Assembly: GCA_012934845.2 (NCBI GenBank)
Contig: WNNJ02000273.1
Location: 62,001-126,000, forward strand
DNA from: Pomphorhynchus laevis
Lineage: Eukaryota > Acanthocephala > Palaeacanthocephala > Echinorhynchida > Pomphorhynchidae
Direction of reading: 5' to 3'
DNA length: 64,000 nucleotides
Part shown: positions 50,781 to 60,895 of the stretch, piece after piece
Numbering within the stretch: position 1 is the first letter of the stretch
Layout of the letters: every line of letters begins with the position of its first letter
The notes under the pieces: generated by a model
Database searches by the model: none
Seen by the model: only the letters and a program-made list of their open reading frames with translations
Told to the model about the DNA's origin: nothing
Made by a program: the position numbers and the translations under genes

Positions 50781-51230
50781 ATGACGTATTATGACGTATT
50801 TCTCTGATAATTTTTTATCTATTATAATCCAAATATATTGTTTTTTATCCATAAAAATTTTCTGCTTACGAGTTTAATTTTTTATATTTTTATTATGTTG
50901 TTTTATACTATTCCTATTTTTTATTACTATTTTATATTTTTAAAGTAACTTTTTAAATAATTTGGAAGAAAGTTAATATCACTGCATATTGTTGCAATTC
51001 TAAAAATTTCATTATTAAATGTATTATATTTTATGTTAAATAAAATATAATACATATGTTAAATATATTATTTATGTTAAGTGTATTATTCTTAATATTA
51101 TGTTATTTATAATAGTTATTAGTTATTATATTAGGATTAGAGGTCATCAGGACGATCTGCTCTGATATAAAATTTCGGCCCCTATTCCACGACCTAACAT
51201 AGTGCTAATAAAGTATTTCTTTTGATGAAA
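50781..51230 (-). mobile_element. Family F copy 6, right part
   Basis: Minus-oriented F sequence: the end of the RT (about 50850-51060, ATCCATAAAAATTTTCTGC, diverged) and a conserved 3' block, GATTAGAGGTCATCAGGA, at about 51136. Together with 46865-47010 it is the target into which LINE B3 inserted. Confidence 0.62.
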
Positions 51231-51275
51231 TCTTATTATCTTGCATTATATTCGAATACATAGTTTATTCATTGA

Positions 51276-51733
51276 TCGGTTTGATATTATCCTCGTGTGG
51301 TTGTTTGAATCCTATCAGCATCACTGTACACTATAACCAACGTTGGTGGACCTTATCAGCAGTGAGTCCACGCCTACATTTCGTGTTTCGGTCCTTTTAC
51401 TGCTTCTGCTGATTCCTTGTCGCCGAAATGCTGGTTTATATTTGGCTTCTATACCAAATTACACAATTAATGTGTTCTATATTTGGTTTGGGCGGTAACT
51501 AATATTCGGAATTCGAATCCACCACACACCGATTTTTTATTCCGTTCTTATACGAAATGTTCACTAGACAGTAAACCGTAAGCTGTCTTTTTACTATTGT
51601 GAATATTGCATACACGAGCCATTATTCTTAACTGGTCGGTTTGATATTATCCTCGTGTGGTTGTTTGAATCCTATCAGCATCACTGTACACTACAATCAA
51701 CGTTGGTGGACCTTATCAGCAGTGAGTCCACGG
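51276..51733. repeat. Pair of 97-bp direct repeats
   Basis: TCGGTTTGATATTATCCTCG through CAGCAGTGAGTCCACG is at 51277-51373 and again at 51637-51733, with about three differences. The 263 bases between contain GAATTCGAATCC (box-B-like) followed by a T-run at 51534-51540. No coding capacity. The arrangement resembles a tiny LTR-like or SINE-like unit, unproven. Confidence 0.75.
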
Positions 51734-51734
51734 A

Positions 51735-51890
51735 GAAGTAATAGCGCAGAATTGGAAGAGTTGGCAAATAAGCTAAGGCAATAATCAATTCTAAGAAATA
51801 GGATAGACGATATAAGAGCGAGACAATATCGGAAGTCGAACAGCCTATGAATGCAACGGAGGTCACGAAGAAATAATAAAGAAGCTTAAA
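51735..51890 (-). mobile_element. Degraded A/B-type LINE fragment
   Basis: Minus-strand similarity to the LINE B segment at 70-240 (TTGGCAAATAAGCTAAGGCA, then AATCAATTCTAAGAAATAGG). Diverged, about 155 bp. Confidence 0.65.
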
Positions 51891-51914
51891 CTTCTAGAAC
51901 AAATTAGTAGAACA

Positions 51915-53060
51915 AATTAAATCAGCTAACTGAGTCTACGTATTGAATATAATTATAAAATAAACAAAACATAATAATGCTAAATCAAAATTTAATAATT
52001 AAATAATAAAATTAATAATTGTTTTTAGATTTTCTATAATTTAAATCAAGTTAAAATAAAAAATTGAAATTTAAAATAAACGTCATTTTTATGAATTGAC
52101 TAATAAATAACAGATGTTGTATCAGAATAAGAATTAGAGGTCATCAGGAGGAACTGATATGCTATCAGATTTCGGCCCCTAACTCCTCTACCCAAGATAG
52201 CAGCGGGGCCAAATACATGCTAATGATGTATTTCCTCTGAAATAACTATCTAGTATCTTATTCTAATACAAAGTATATTATTTATTATCCATCCATAAAA
52301 ATTTGCCACTTAAGAGTTTAAATTTATTCTTTATATTATTGTGTTGATTTATATATTTTACTATTTTCTGCTTGATGTTATTTTTATAGTAACCTAGTTT
52401 AAAATATGTATCTATTAAATTATTTAAATAATTTTGAAGAAAATCAATATCATTACATATTGTTGCAATTCTTAAAATTTCATTATTTAATGTATTATAT
52501 TTTATATTATATGGTATGCATGAATGCTCATGCAAAAATATGTTTCTTGTAAATTTAAATATGTCATCTTTACGATATAAATTAATATTAGTTTTAGTTA
52601 ATGTTAATTTAATGTTCATATCTAGATATACACCTTCTTTATCATTAATATTGGTTTTGTTATAAATAAGGCTTTCTGGATAAATTTGTTCACTAATTGA
52701 ATAAAAATTATTAAAGTTAAATACACATATATCATCAATGTATCGTACATATATTTAATATCGTTATATAATTTAGATTTATTTTATAACAGTTATGAAC
52801 AAATTAATATTCTATAAAGCTTAAAAACAAGTCAGCTATAATTGGGCTACTATTACCTATCATTGGTTCACCTTTTATTTGTCTAAATATAGATGTCCCT
52901 ACCTTTAAATAATTGTGATTTATCAAAATATTGAAGGATTATGTTAATTTAATTTTATCCATATATTTATATTTACTTGATCGTTTAATTTATATTATAA
53001 CATATATATTTATAACTTTTTCTGGATATAAGATTAATAATTTTCCAAATGAATCTATAA
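51915..53060 (-). mobile_element. Family F copy 7
   Basis: Read right to left: RT motif B (about 52880-52840, KGEPMIG.SSPIIADLF), catalytic region near 52735, thumb (frame 52619-52278), the conserved 3' block (52125-52230: CTCCTGATGACCTCTAATTC in minus sense) and the terminus AATACGTAGACTCAGTTAGC at about 51942-51920. RT frame broken in places. Confidence 0.75.
52278..52619 (-). CDS. Family F7 RT thumb fragment, 113 codons open
   Basis: MNIKLTLTKTNINLYRKDD onward, nearly identical to 46178-46513 (F4). This is the part after the YIDD box, with the LYRKDD and YFKLGYYKNN blocks. It ends at LSGKFLWMDNK, the same C-terminus as F4, which fixes the natural end of the F protein. Confidence 0.75.
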   Translation of the reverse strand: MNIKLTLTKTNINLYRKDDIFKFTRNIFLHEHSCIPYNIKYNTLNNEILRIATICNDIDFLQNYLNNLIDTYFKLGYYKNNIKQKIVKYINQHNNIKNKFKLLSGKFLWMDNK

Positions 53061-53074
53061 TCTTTTTTATCTTA

Positions 53075-53595
53075 GGATACTAATGTATCCTAATTATCTT
53101 CTAATCTCTCTGAATGATCTTTTTGTGTCTATTGCAATGCGTATATCTCTACACCTTCCTCTCTCCACTGGCATTCTTCAAGGTTCTATTGTTAGGCTAA
53201 TGATTTTCTCTCTTCTTAGAGATATCTCCAGCATTACATGTAACCATAACTTCCGCGTCATGCAATATGCTAATGATATTCTCCTTTACTCTCATTATCT
53301 TGCGCATTTTATCAATGATCCCTCCGACTCTTCTACGGATTGTCTTCTTTACATATCCGAGCATCTTTATTCGGTTCGTTTATATCTTAACCATTCCAAG
53401 TCTAACATCTTATGCGGTATTTCCTTTTTCCTCTTTGTCTCTCCTCCATCGGTGTTTCTTAATTGGACTGTTCTTTCTATTGTTAATTATCTCACTTTCG
53501 TAGGAGTTCACTTCGACAACAGTCATTTTCTCGATCCATTTGTTCGCGACAAAACTAATATTGAAATCTCTTACTTCTCAAATCAAATCAGCTAA
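53075..53595 (+). pseudogene. Diverged A/B-type LINE RT fragment
   Basis: TGILQGSIVRLMIFSLLRDI (motif B), RVMQYANDILLYSHYLAHFI (motif C with Asn for Asp), LNHSKSNILCGI and FVGVHFDNSHFLDPFVRDK. The same order as LINE A, but low identity, so a separate, older family. Inserted between F7 and F8. Confidence 0.75.
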
Positions 53596-53624
53596 TCAAA
53601 TATTTTTTAATTTTATTAAAAAAT

Positions 53625-55295
53625 AATTATAATAGATAAATCAGCTAGATGAGTCTACGTATTTAATATAATTATGAAACAAACAAAACATAATAATGCT
53701 AAATCAAAATTAAATAATTAAATAATAAAATTAATAATTGTTTTAAGATTTTTAATAATTTAAATCAAGTTGAAATTAAAATTTTAATTTTAAATAAAAG
53801 TCATTCTTATGAATCGACTAATAAATAACAGGCGTTGTATCAGAATAAGAATTAGAGGTCATCAGGAGGAACTGTTATGCTATCAGGTTTGGGCCACTAA
53901 CTCCTCTACCAACAATAGCAGCGAGGCCAAATATATGCTAATGATGTGTTTCCTCTGATCAAACTATCTAGTATCTTATTCTAATACAATGTATATTATT
54001 GATTGTCCATCCATAAAAATTTTGCTACTTAAGAGTTTAACTTTATTCTTTATATTATTGTGTTGATTTGTATATTTTACTATTTACTGCTTGATGTTAT
54101 TTTTATAGTAACCTAGTTTAAAATATGTATCTATTAAATTATTTAAATGATTTTGAAGAAAGCCAATATCATTACATATTGTTGCAATTCTTAAAATTTC
54201 ATTATTTAATGTATTATATTTTATATTATATGGTATGCATGAATGCTCATGCAAAAATATGTTTATTGTAAATTTAAATATGTCATATTTACGATATAAA
54301 TTATTAGGAGTTTTAGTTAATGTTAATTTAATGTTCATATCTAGATATACACCTTATTTATCATTAATATTGGTTTTGTTAAGAATAAGGCTTTCTGGAT
54401 AAATTCATTCACTAATTGAATAAAAATTATTAGAATTAGATACATATATAATCAATGTATCGAAACATATATTTCACATATTTATATAGTTTAGATTTAG
54501 TTTTTACACTTTTATGAACAAATTCATATTCTATAAAGCTTAAAAACAAGACAGCTATAATTGGGATACTATTACCTCCCATTGGAACACCTTTTACTTG
54601 TCTTAATATAGATGTCCCTATCTTTAAATAATTTTGATTTATCAAAATATTTAAGGATTCTATTAATTCAATTTTATCCATATATTTATATTTACCTGAT
54701 GGTTTAATTTTGGTTAGATAGGCGTTATAATTATTATAACATATATGTATATCTTTTTTCGGATATAAAATTAATTAATTTTACTAACGCTTCTTTAATA
54801 TCTACTAAATCTAGATTTGTATAAAGCGTACTAAAATCGTACGTATTTATATTCTGAAAATTTATTCCTTTTGTGTGTTCTAAAAATTCTTTTGTAGAAT
54901 TAATACTGAAATAGTGTTTTATACCAGTATTAATTTCAATTACCTTTCAATATTTTTTAAAGTGTACTTTAATAGACAAAAAGTGGTTTAATGTACATTA
55001 AAACGCACTACATATGAATCTAGGTTTTATTGGATTTTTATGTAATTTTGAATTCCAATATAATATAGGTATAGTTTTATTATCTGATTCAACCTTTATA
55101 CCCTTTTTATCCATTATAGTATAGTGACTTGTAATAATTGTTTCTAAACTCAACTCACTACGTTCATATGTTGGATTTACATTTGAATCATTATAATTAA
55201 CTTCTTTCATTAGTATATCATAATAAAGCTTTTTGCATACGAAGACAAAGTTATTACTAGCTTTATCAATAGTTGTTATTATATAGTTATCCTTT
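53625..55295 (-). mobile_element. Family F copy 8, longest
   Basis: Read right to left: N-terminal region IDKASNNFVFVCKKLYYDIL (about 55260-55210), ILYWNSKLHKNPIKPRFI (about 55065-55010), INTYDFSTLYTNLDLVDIKE (about 54860-54800), motif B VKGVPMGGNSIPIIAVLFL, the catalytic region, thumb, conserved 3' block (53835-53940) and terminus near 53640. This is the window's only view of the upstream RT motifs. Right edge meets the RTE 5' end at 55295. Confidence 0.78.
54084..55210 (-). pseudogene. Family F8 reverse transcriptase
   Basis: Frames 55210-54998, 54681-54436 and 54338-54084. LYW.SKLHKNP..PRFI and TYDFSTLYT are the fingers and motif A, with the first catalytic Asp in TYDF. The catalytic box in this copy reads YIDY where F3 and F4 have YIDD. 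Family resemblance is to Penelope-like RTs (PKLHK, (F/Y)DV.SL.T, GVPMG, (Y)(I/V)DD). Clade assignment is by motif and uncertain. Confidence 0.7.
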
Positions 55296-55303
55296 AATTA
55301 ACT

Positions 55304-55690
55304 TCGCCGTATCAGGTCCGGCGGAGCGGCATAGCTTGTGCCACGCCGCGCGTCCCCAGGTTGCGGATAGGGGAAGGACCTGCAGATATGCAGGTTAGCT
55401 GCGATAAAGGCGAGCTTTAGCTTGACGAATAAGCAGTCGCGGGCAGCAAGCAGTAGCGTTATCGCGATGGCGTCGTAAAGCGTGGCAGCTTTACGTCTAT
55501 AAAAATCCATTCATCCAATGGGGGCTTAACGCTATGATATGGCGAGTCGATCCCGCCATTAAATAAGGATCTGCCACTTGTTGCCGGGCAAGCTATCCTA
55601 TTAGTTTAGTACCGGCTAGGCCCACCGCTTATAACTGTGGTTGACGATAGGTTGTTGCGACAGGCCAGTCACACAATCAAATCGACGCAT
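55304..55690 (+). promoter_or_regulatory. RTE 5' untranslated region
   Basis: GC-rich and structured: CCACGCCGCGCGTCCCCAGG, then GATAGGGGAAGGACCTGCAG. I recall similar leaders in RTE elements of other invertebrates, but cannot check that here. A possible internal promoter region. Confidence 0.6.
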
Positions 55691-55804
55691 CATGACAGAA
55701 AAGCCTTCCAATGTTTGCACTGGGACTAGGGCGTACACCGCAATCGACGCAGCAGGGCGGGTCCCGGCTCGACCGAAAAATATACGAGGGTTCCTGACGC
55801 AAGG

Positions 55805-56400
55805 ATGGCGTCGGGGCACAAGCAAGTCCAAAGGAATAAGGAGACGTCAGGCGAAAAGATTTGTGTAGCATCTCTGAACGTGGGTACTCTCACTGGTAAC
55901 GTTGAGGAGATCGCATCAATGCTGAGACGGAGACAAATAGATATTTGTGCACTGCAGGAAACACGGTGGAACGGACGTGTTTTTAGACGCTCACACACTG
56001 GAAATCTCCCTGCAGACCTCATCATAATTGCTGGAGATCTCAACTGACATGTCGGGCAGACTTCTGATGGATATCCATGCCATGGTGGCAAAGGCTATGG
56101 TCGACGGAATAAGGATGGAGAACGAATATTTGAGTTTGCTGACTCGCATGATCTCGTTATTACCAATACATGGTTCATCAAGCGATCCACGCAGCTCCCA
56201 ACATATTACAGCACGAACATTAAAACCCAAATCGATTATATTCTCGTGCGGCGTAAAAACTTGTCCACTGTAACTAATGTCAAGGCCTTACCATACGAGA
56301 CACTAACAACGCAACACCGCCCAATAATTGCAGTCATGAAAATCAAGCCACCGCAGCAAAACGTGATGGAAAATCGCACGGGACCATCAAGAACCAAATG
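55805..56400 (+). pseudogene. RTE AP endonuclease with internal deletion
   Basis: KICVASLNVGTLTGNVEEIA, ALQETRWNG (catalytic Glu present), then a jump to LIIIAGDLN and a stop where RTE proteins read GD(F/L)N.HVG. HVGQ, GGKGYG, DGERIFEFADSHDLVITNT and IDYILVRR follow in the next frame. The QETRW-to-AGDLN interval is shortened by roughly 70-90 residues against the family. Confidence 0.85.
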
Positions 56401-58315
56401 GTGGAATTTTGGCGATAGGGAAGCAGAGATAATCTCGAGGATACGGCTTCCCGAAGTAACCACAGTTGAAGAAACGTGGAGCAAGACTGCACATATAGTA
56501 CATACCATAGTGGATAAGACACTTGATCGTGCAAAAGCCGGTAAAAGATACATTAAGCGCGATACGTGGCTCTGGACTGAAGATGTGAAATCGAAAGTCA
56601 AGGATAAAAAACGAATGTTCCATATATATCTCGGCGACAAGACACAGGCAAACTTGCATGCATACCGCCTAGCCAAGAGAAACTCAAAATATGCCGTTGC
56701 GATTGCCAGAGCTGTACACTACGATAAGGTGCACAAAAGACTCGATACACGCGATGGTGAACGAGACCTATTTCGGCTTGTGAAGCGAAGGCATCAAAAC
56801 ACGCAGGACATCGAAAAGTTTTACTGCATTAATGGAAGGGACGGCAAACTAATAATTGATCGACAGAAAGTTCGAGATAGATGGCGTGATCATTTTGAGG
56901 AAATCTCAAATGAAGAGTTTCCGCATCTACCGATCCCAAAAGTTGCAGAAACGTCCGGTCCATTACCTCAAATAAGTGAGGACGAGGTGAAAGATGCATT
57001 AAAGCGTATGATGACTAGCAAAGCCACAGGTCCAGACGACATTGCGACTGAGCTCTGGAAAGCCAAAAGCTGGGACCCAATCCCTGGCTAACCAGTTTCT
57101 TTAACAAGATTATTGATGAGTATAGGATACCGAGCGACTGGCAGAGCAGCACCACGATACCAATATGGAAAAAGAAGGGGAACGCAGCGGACTGCTCAAG
57201 TCACCGTCCAATTCGACTGCTCTCGCAAACGATGAAAATATTTGAACGAATTCTAGATAAGCGTATCCGTGACATTGTTGATATCACCGTAAACCAAACA
57301 GGATTTGTAAAAAACTGTGGCACCACTGACGCTATCCACGCAGCACGACTGCTCTTAGAAAAACACTTGGAGAAAAATCAGCCGCTCCACGTTGTATTCT
57401 TGGATTTGGAAAAGGCTTTTGATCGTGTACCACATGAATTAATATGGTATGCGCTGCGTCAGCATCAAGTCCCGGAACATCTAATCCGATGGGTGATGCT
57501 GCTCTACGAGAATACAAAAGTCGATTCCATATACCATTCTTTACGCTGACGATGTCTGGCTGGCGGCGGACAACAAAAAAGACCTGGATGAATCAACTAC
57601 TGTATGGAATAACCGACTCGCACAATACGGAGTACGACTAAATCTAGGCAAGACCGAATACCTCACAACATACCCACATGAAAGTGGCACCATCAATATT
57701 AATGGCTTTGACCTGCGACGTACATACTGGTTCAAGTGCCTCGGAACCATACTCTCAACAAGCGGCGACGTGACTTATGAAGTCAATGCACGAATAAGCT
57801 CAGCGTGGACAAAATGGCGAGCGACGACAGGTGTTTTATGTGACCGTCGCATCAAGGATCACCTGAAATCAAAGATCTACCGCTCAATCATTCGCCCTGT
57901 GGCTATGTACGGTACAGAGTGCTTGCCTATTACCAAGGCAGCGGAACGACGCTTTGCGGTCATGGAGACGAAAATGCTGCGGTGGATAAGCGGAATTACC
58001 CGGTATGACCACGTGAGAAATATGGACATCCTCCGAAGATACGGCGTCGCCCCTATCGTAAATAAAATGCAAGGGGCCAGACTCCGGTGGTATGGCCACG
58101 TGTTGAGGAGTGAAAATTATTCCATTGCAAAGACCGCCTTAAAGTATGAGATCATAGGCAAATGTCCGAGAGGTCGACCCAAGCACCGATGGTTAGATGG
58201 CCTTCACACAGATCTCAAAGCAGCTGAATTTCACCCAGACCAAGCCGAAAATAGAGCGAAATGGAGGGCTAAATCTCACATAGCCGACCCTGCCTCAAAG
58301 CGGGACAAAGGCTGA
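56246..58315 (+). pseudogene. RTE reverse transcriptase and C-terminal region
   Basis: Frame 56246-57091: linker with LFRLVKRRHQNTQDIEKFYC, LPQISEDEVKDALKRM and KATGPDDIATELWK. After a shift: IPIWKKKGNAADCSSHRPIR (about 57165-57215), then 57232-57549: TGFVKNCGTTDAIHAARLLL and FLDLEKAFDRVPHELIW. The block with the (G)VHQGS motif is missing, and YADDVWLAADN follows at 57549-57580 in another frame. The C-terminal end (57770-58315) has RRYGVAPI, GARLRWYGHVLR and CPRGRPKHRWLD, the RTE signature. Confidence 0.88.
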
Positions 58316-58344
58316 AGAATAAGAAGAAGTGTCAGGAGCTTGCT

Positions 58345-58982
58345 TTATTTAAACTCATGTCACTTTCTTATTTCCAGTCTTTTTCCTACGATCGACTATT
58401 ACCTCAGTATTTTTGATTTCTGCTCTAAATCCTCTATTTTTCCTATCCAAAAAAGAGAGGATTGTGCCTATTCTGCCTCCGTCATTTTGATCACATTCAT
58501 CTTGCCTATCTAACTCAACTGGCTAATTATGAAAAACTGCATTCTATTCCGTATTCTTGGTTTCACTTCTCTACTCTTTTCGTCAAACTTGCCTTCCTAT
58601 CTGCATCTTTTCACTTACTGAATCTTGCCTCACCTCCATAAATCTTCGTTCATGTGAATCTCTTTTTCTTTATGTTCCGTCATTTCCTCAAACTGTAGCC
58701 GGCGTTCCCTTTCTATTGTTGTTTCTCTTCTTTGAAATATACTGCTTTCCGCCATCTGCTCAACCGCCTTCTTTTCATCTTTCAAATTCTGATTAAATTA
58801 TTCACACTTTTTACACATCAACATCAACCTATTGGCATAAATTATATTTTTGATTTTCTTATTTTCATGTTTTGTTATTTCGTTCTTTGTTTGTTTCCAT
58901 TTTTTTGTTGTAAAACTGTAAATTTGTAATTTAGTGGAATTGTAAGTGGATGTATATTCACAGTAGTTACATAAATAAACAT
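58345..58982 (+). mobile_element. LINE H copy 1, 3' part
   Basis: Degenerate C-terminal region of an A/B relative (DYYLS...SKSSI, F..HSSCLSNSTG, LFLYVPSFPQT.AGVPFLL), then a 3' UTR with stem-loop 58946-58961 and ACATAAATAAAC. Heavily mutated, so older than A and B. Confidence 0.72.
58946..58961 (+). promoter_or_regulatory. LINE H 3' stem-loop
   Basis: GTGGAT-GTAT-ATTCAC after TTGTAA, at the same position as the A/B hairpin after ATGTAA. A second copy is at 59079-59094. Confidence 0.7.
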
Positions 58983-59049
58983 TTACTATTAATGTTCAAT
59001 TGATACAATAACATTTTGTCCTTTTACCATCGAAAATACAATAAAGCTG

Positions 59050-59118
59050 TTTCTTTTTGTAATTTAGTGGACTTGTAAGTGGATGTATATCTACAATAGC
59101 CACTTTAATAAACATGTA
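59050..59118 (+). mobile_element. LINE H solitary 3' tail
   Basis: TTGTAATTTAGTGGACTTGT, then hairpin GTGGAT-GTAT-ATCTAC (59079-59094), GCCACTTTAATAAAC. It repeats 58923-58982 at about 85 percent by eye. Either a tiny 5'-truncated insertion or a tandem duplication. Confidence 0.72.
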
Positions 59119-59229
59119 CTACAATTTGAATAAATTGGAAATTTGAATAGGTTTAAATTCAGAAATTGGCGTGAATTATTATAATTATATTACTAGTGAT
59201 TTTATGCGCACCTAGAATGTATGATGTAA
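59119..59229. other. Short AT-rich spacer
   Basis: Nothing recognised. Confidence 0.4.
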
Positions 59230-60060
59230 GGCCAATAAATTTAGTTTGTCTGTACATTTAGTTCTCATATATCTAAACATCTTCTTTTTCAATAGCCCAA
59301 CATCTCTCAACGCGTTACTATGTTACTCGCTCTCACAACTCAAACTCTTTTCGTATGATTCTTCACAACTTTCTTCTCTAATCGTAAGATCCAATTATAC
59401 CGTAATCGTTGCTATTCCAAGATACTTTGCAACTTCGGACTTTGTTCATACAGTGTAAGTGCTCTAGAGCCTGGTATTCTCTCCAGGAAAGAATTATGCC
59501 TTCCCACTCTTTTCACACCTTTAAGTTTTCATCTTCAGTCCTATTTTATTTCAATCACTCGTCCTGATTATCCTCCAAATTGAGTATTATTTTATCTACA
59601 CTGAACTCCTGTATGTCCTATTTATCCTTATCCATATTAACTCTCATAATACTAAAATTTTCCGCCGTGCGTATCCTTTTTCGTCTCCGCCGTTTTAATC
59701 ACATTTTCTCTTGCCTTTCTAAACTCAATTGGATAACTTTGGAAAACCGAATTCTATTCAGTATACCATGTAACTTTTATTTGCATCTCGTCTTCTCTTT
59801 TGAATCTTTCTAAACTTATCAAATCCCGCCTCACCTCCTTAAATATTCGTTCATGTTACTATCTTCTCCATTTTTAGTCATTTTCTTCAAACTATAGCCG
59901 GCGTTCTCTTTATTGCCGTTCTTTTTTGAAATAAACTATTTGCTGCCATTTGCTCAACCGCCTCTATTCCATCCTTCAAACAGTCTCATAATACAAAAAT
60001 TTTCCTGTATCTTAAACTCTGACAGATTGAACAAATTTCCAGTTTTTTTTATTTTGTGTT
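59230..60060 (+). mobile_element. LINE H copy 2, internally deleted
   Basis: The endonuclease-RT linker (LKLFSYDSSQLSSLIVRSNY, matching 63380-63470) is followed, after ACCGPDYPPN-like sequence, by the C-terminal region (AVRILFRLRRFNHIF, 59665-59705). The RT fingers and palm are gone. Ends with TCATAATACAAAAATTT and GAACAAATTTCCAG, shared with 63672-63712. Confidence 0.7.
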
Positions 60061-60189
60061 ATCTATCAAACCTTTAGTAAACTTAAAAATGGGTTATTCC
60101 ACTGTAGCTACTCTACTAATAAATTACTTAATAATTTAATTGTACAAAGCATTGATATTATGAAACTCTTAACTAATTATCTCTGCTTT

Positions 60190-60895
60190 CAGATCTTAAA
60201 AACCTCTTGTTTGAATTGTTAGTACAATTTATTAAATTGTTGGTACATTCCTTAAACCAAAAGGGAATCTCTTTATGCTGCACAAATTGCGGAATGCTCG
60301 CCAGAAATGCAATCAAAGTATTGATAAGTATATTCTCGAGCTTGAATCTCTCTGTAAAGTGTGAATTCGCGACAGTAACTGATGACAAACACATATACCT
60401 ATTAATTTGAGATGTCTTCGTAGCTGGGGTTATTTCTCAACCAATTCGTGAACGGTTTCTAGAGAATAGCGCTGTGAAAAAGATACAGGTCTACCAGTTA
60501 GCAAGGACATTAGAGATGACATATTCTCATGCAGAATTATTTCATAATGGATCAGAACAATTGAATGACAGTGAAACTCGGTGATTAATGAGGTAAAGGA
60601 AACATATTTTAACGTGGACTTTTCAGAGATAGAAACACTTTTAATGCGGATCTGTGGAGGCAAGGTCCGCCAACGCAAACATTGCCCGGTACGAGATGTC
60701 TCATGCCGATTATGTGAAAAGATCTGACACTTTACAAAAGTCTGCAAATCAAAATCGAACGAAAGCCATACGATAAGGGCACCAATTGGAAGTACGTTTG
60801 ACTCAAATACAATTTTACTATCGGCACCGATTATCGATATCCTGGCTTATAATACTTGTCTACGAGCGCTTAAACGTGTCTCAAACGCTACGAGC
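60190..60895 (+). mobile_element. Ty3/Gypsy gag fossil with zinc knuckle
   Basis: Similarity to the central and C-terminal gag of animal Ty3/Gypsy elements (SIDKYILELESLCK, GVISQPIRERFLEN), then a CCHC-type zinc knuckle region at about 60655-60745. It is cut at 60896 by LINE A3. Broken in several places, no LTR seen, and older than the LTR element at 42771. Confidence 0.72.

Larger units (their letters stand above)
55300..58331 (+). mobile_element. RTE-clade LINE with internal deletions
   Basis: GC-rich 5' UTR from 55304 (CGCCGTATCAGGTCCGGCGG), endonuclease from 55805, RT to 58315, and the short 3' end GGCTGAAGAATAAGAAGAAG typical of RTE elements. About 3.0 kb against a usual 3.3 kb or so. 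Two in-element deletions remove the middle of the endonuclease and RT motif B. Base composition differs sharply from the AT-rich surroundings. Confidence 0.88.

Noticed and set aside
51530-51545. tRNA gene suggested by TTCGAATCC and a T-run
   Set aside because: No cloverleaf: acceptor and anticodon stems do not form upstream, and the sequence is AT-rich where the D-arm should be.
52125-52230. Hammerhead ribozyme in the F 3' region, suggested by CTGATGA and GAAA words
   Set aside because: GAAA precedes CTGATGA by only about 22 bases, with a single small hairpin between. No permutation of the three-stem hammerhead fits, because one stem would have no loop. One copy also has CAAA for GAAA.
57332-57517. 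Minus-strand frames inside the RTE element
   Set aside because: Shadows of the RT frame. No independent family signature.
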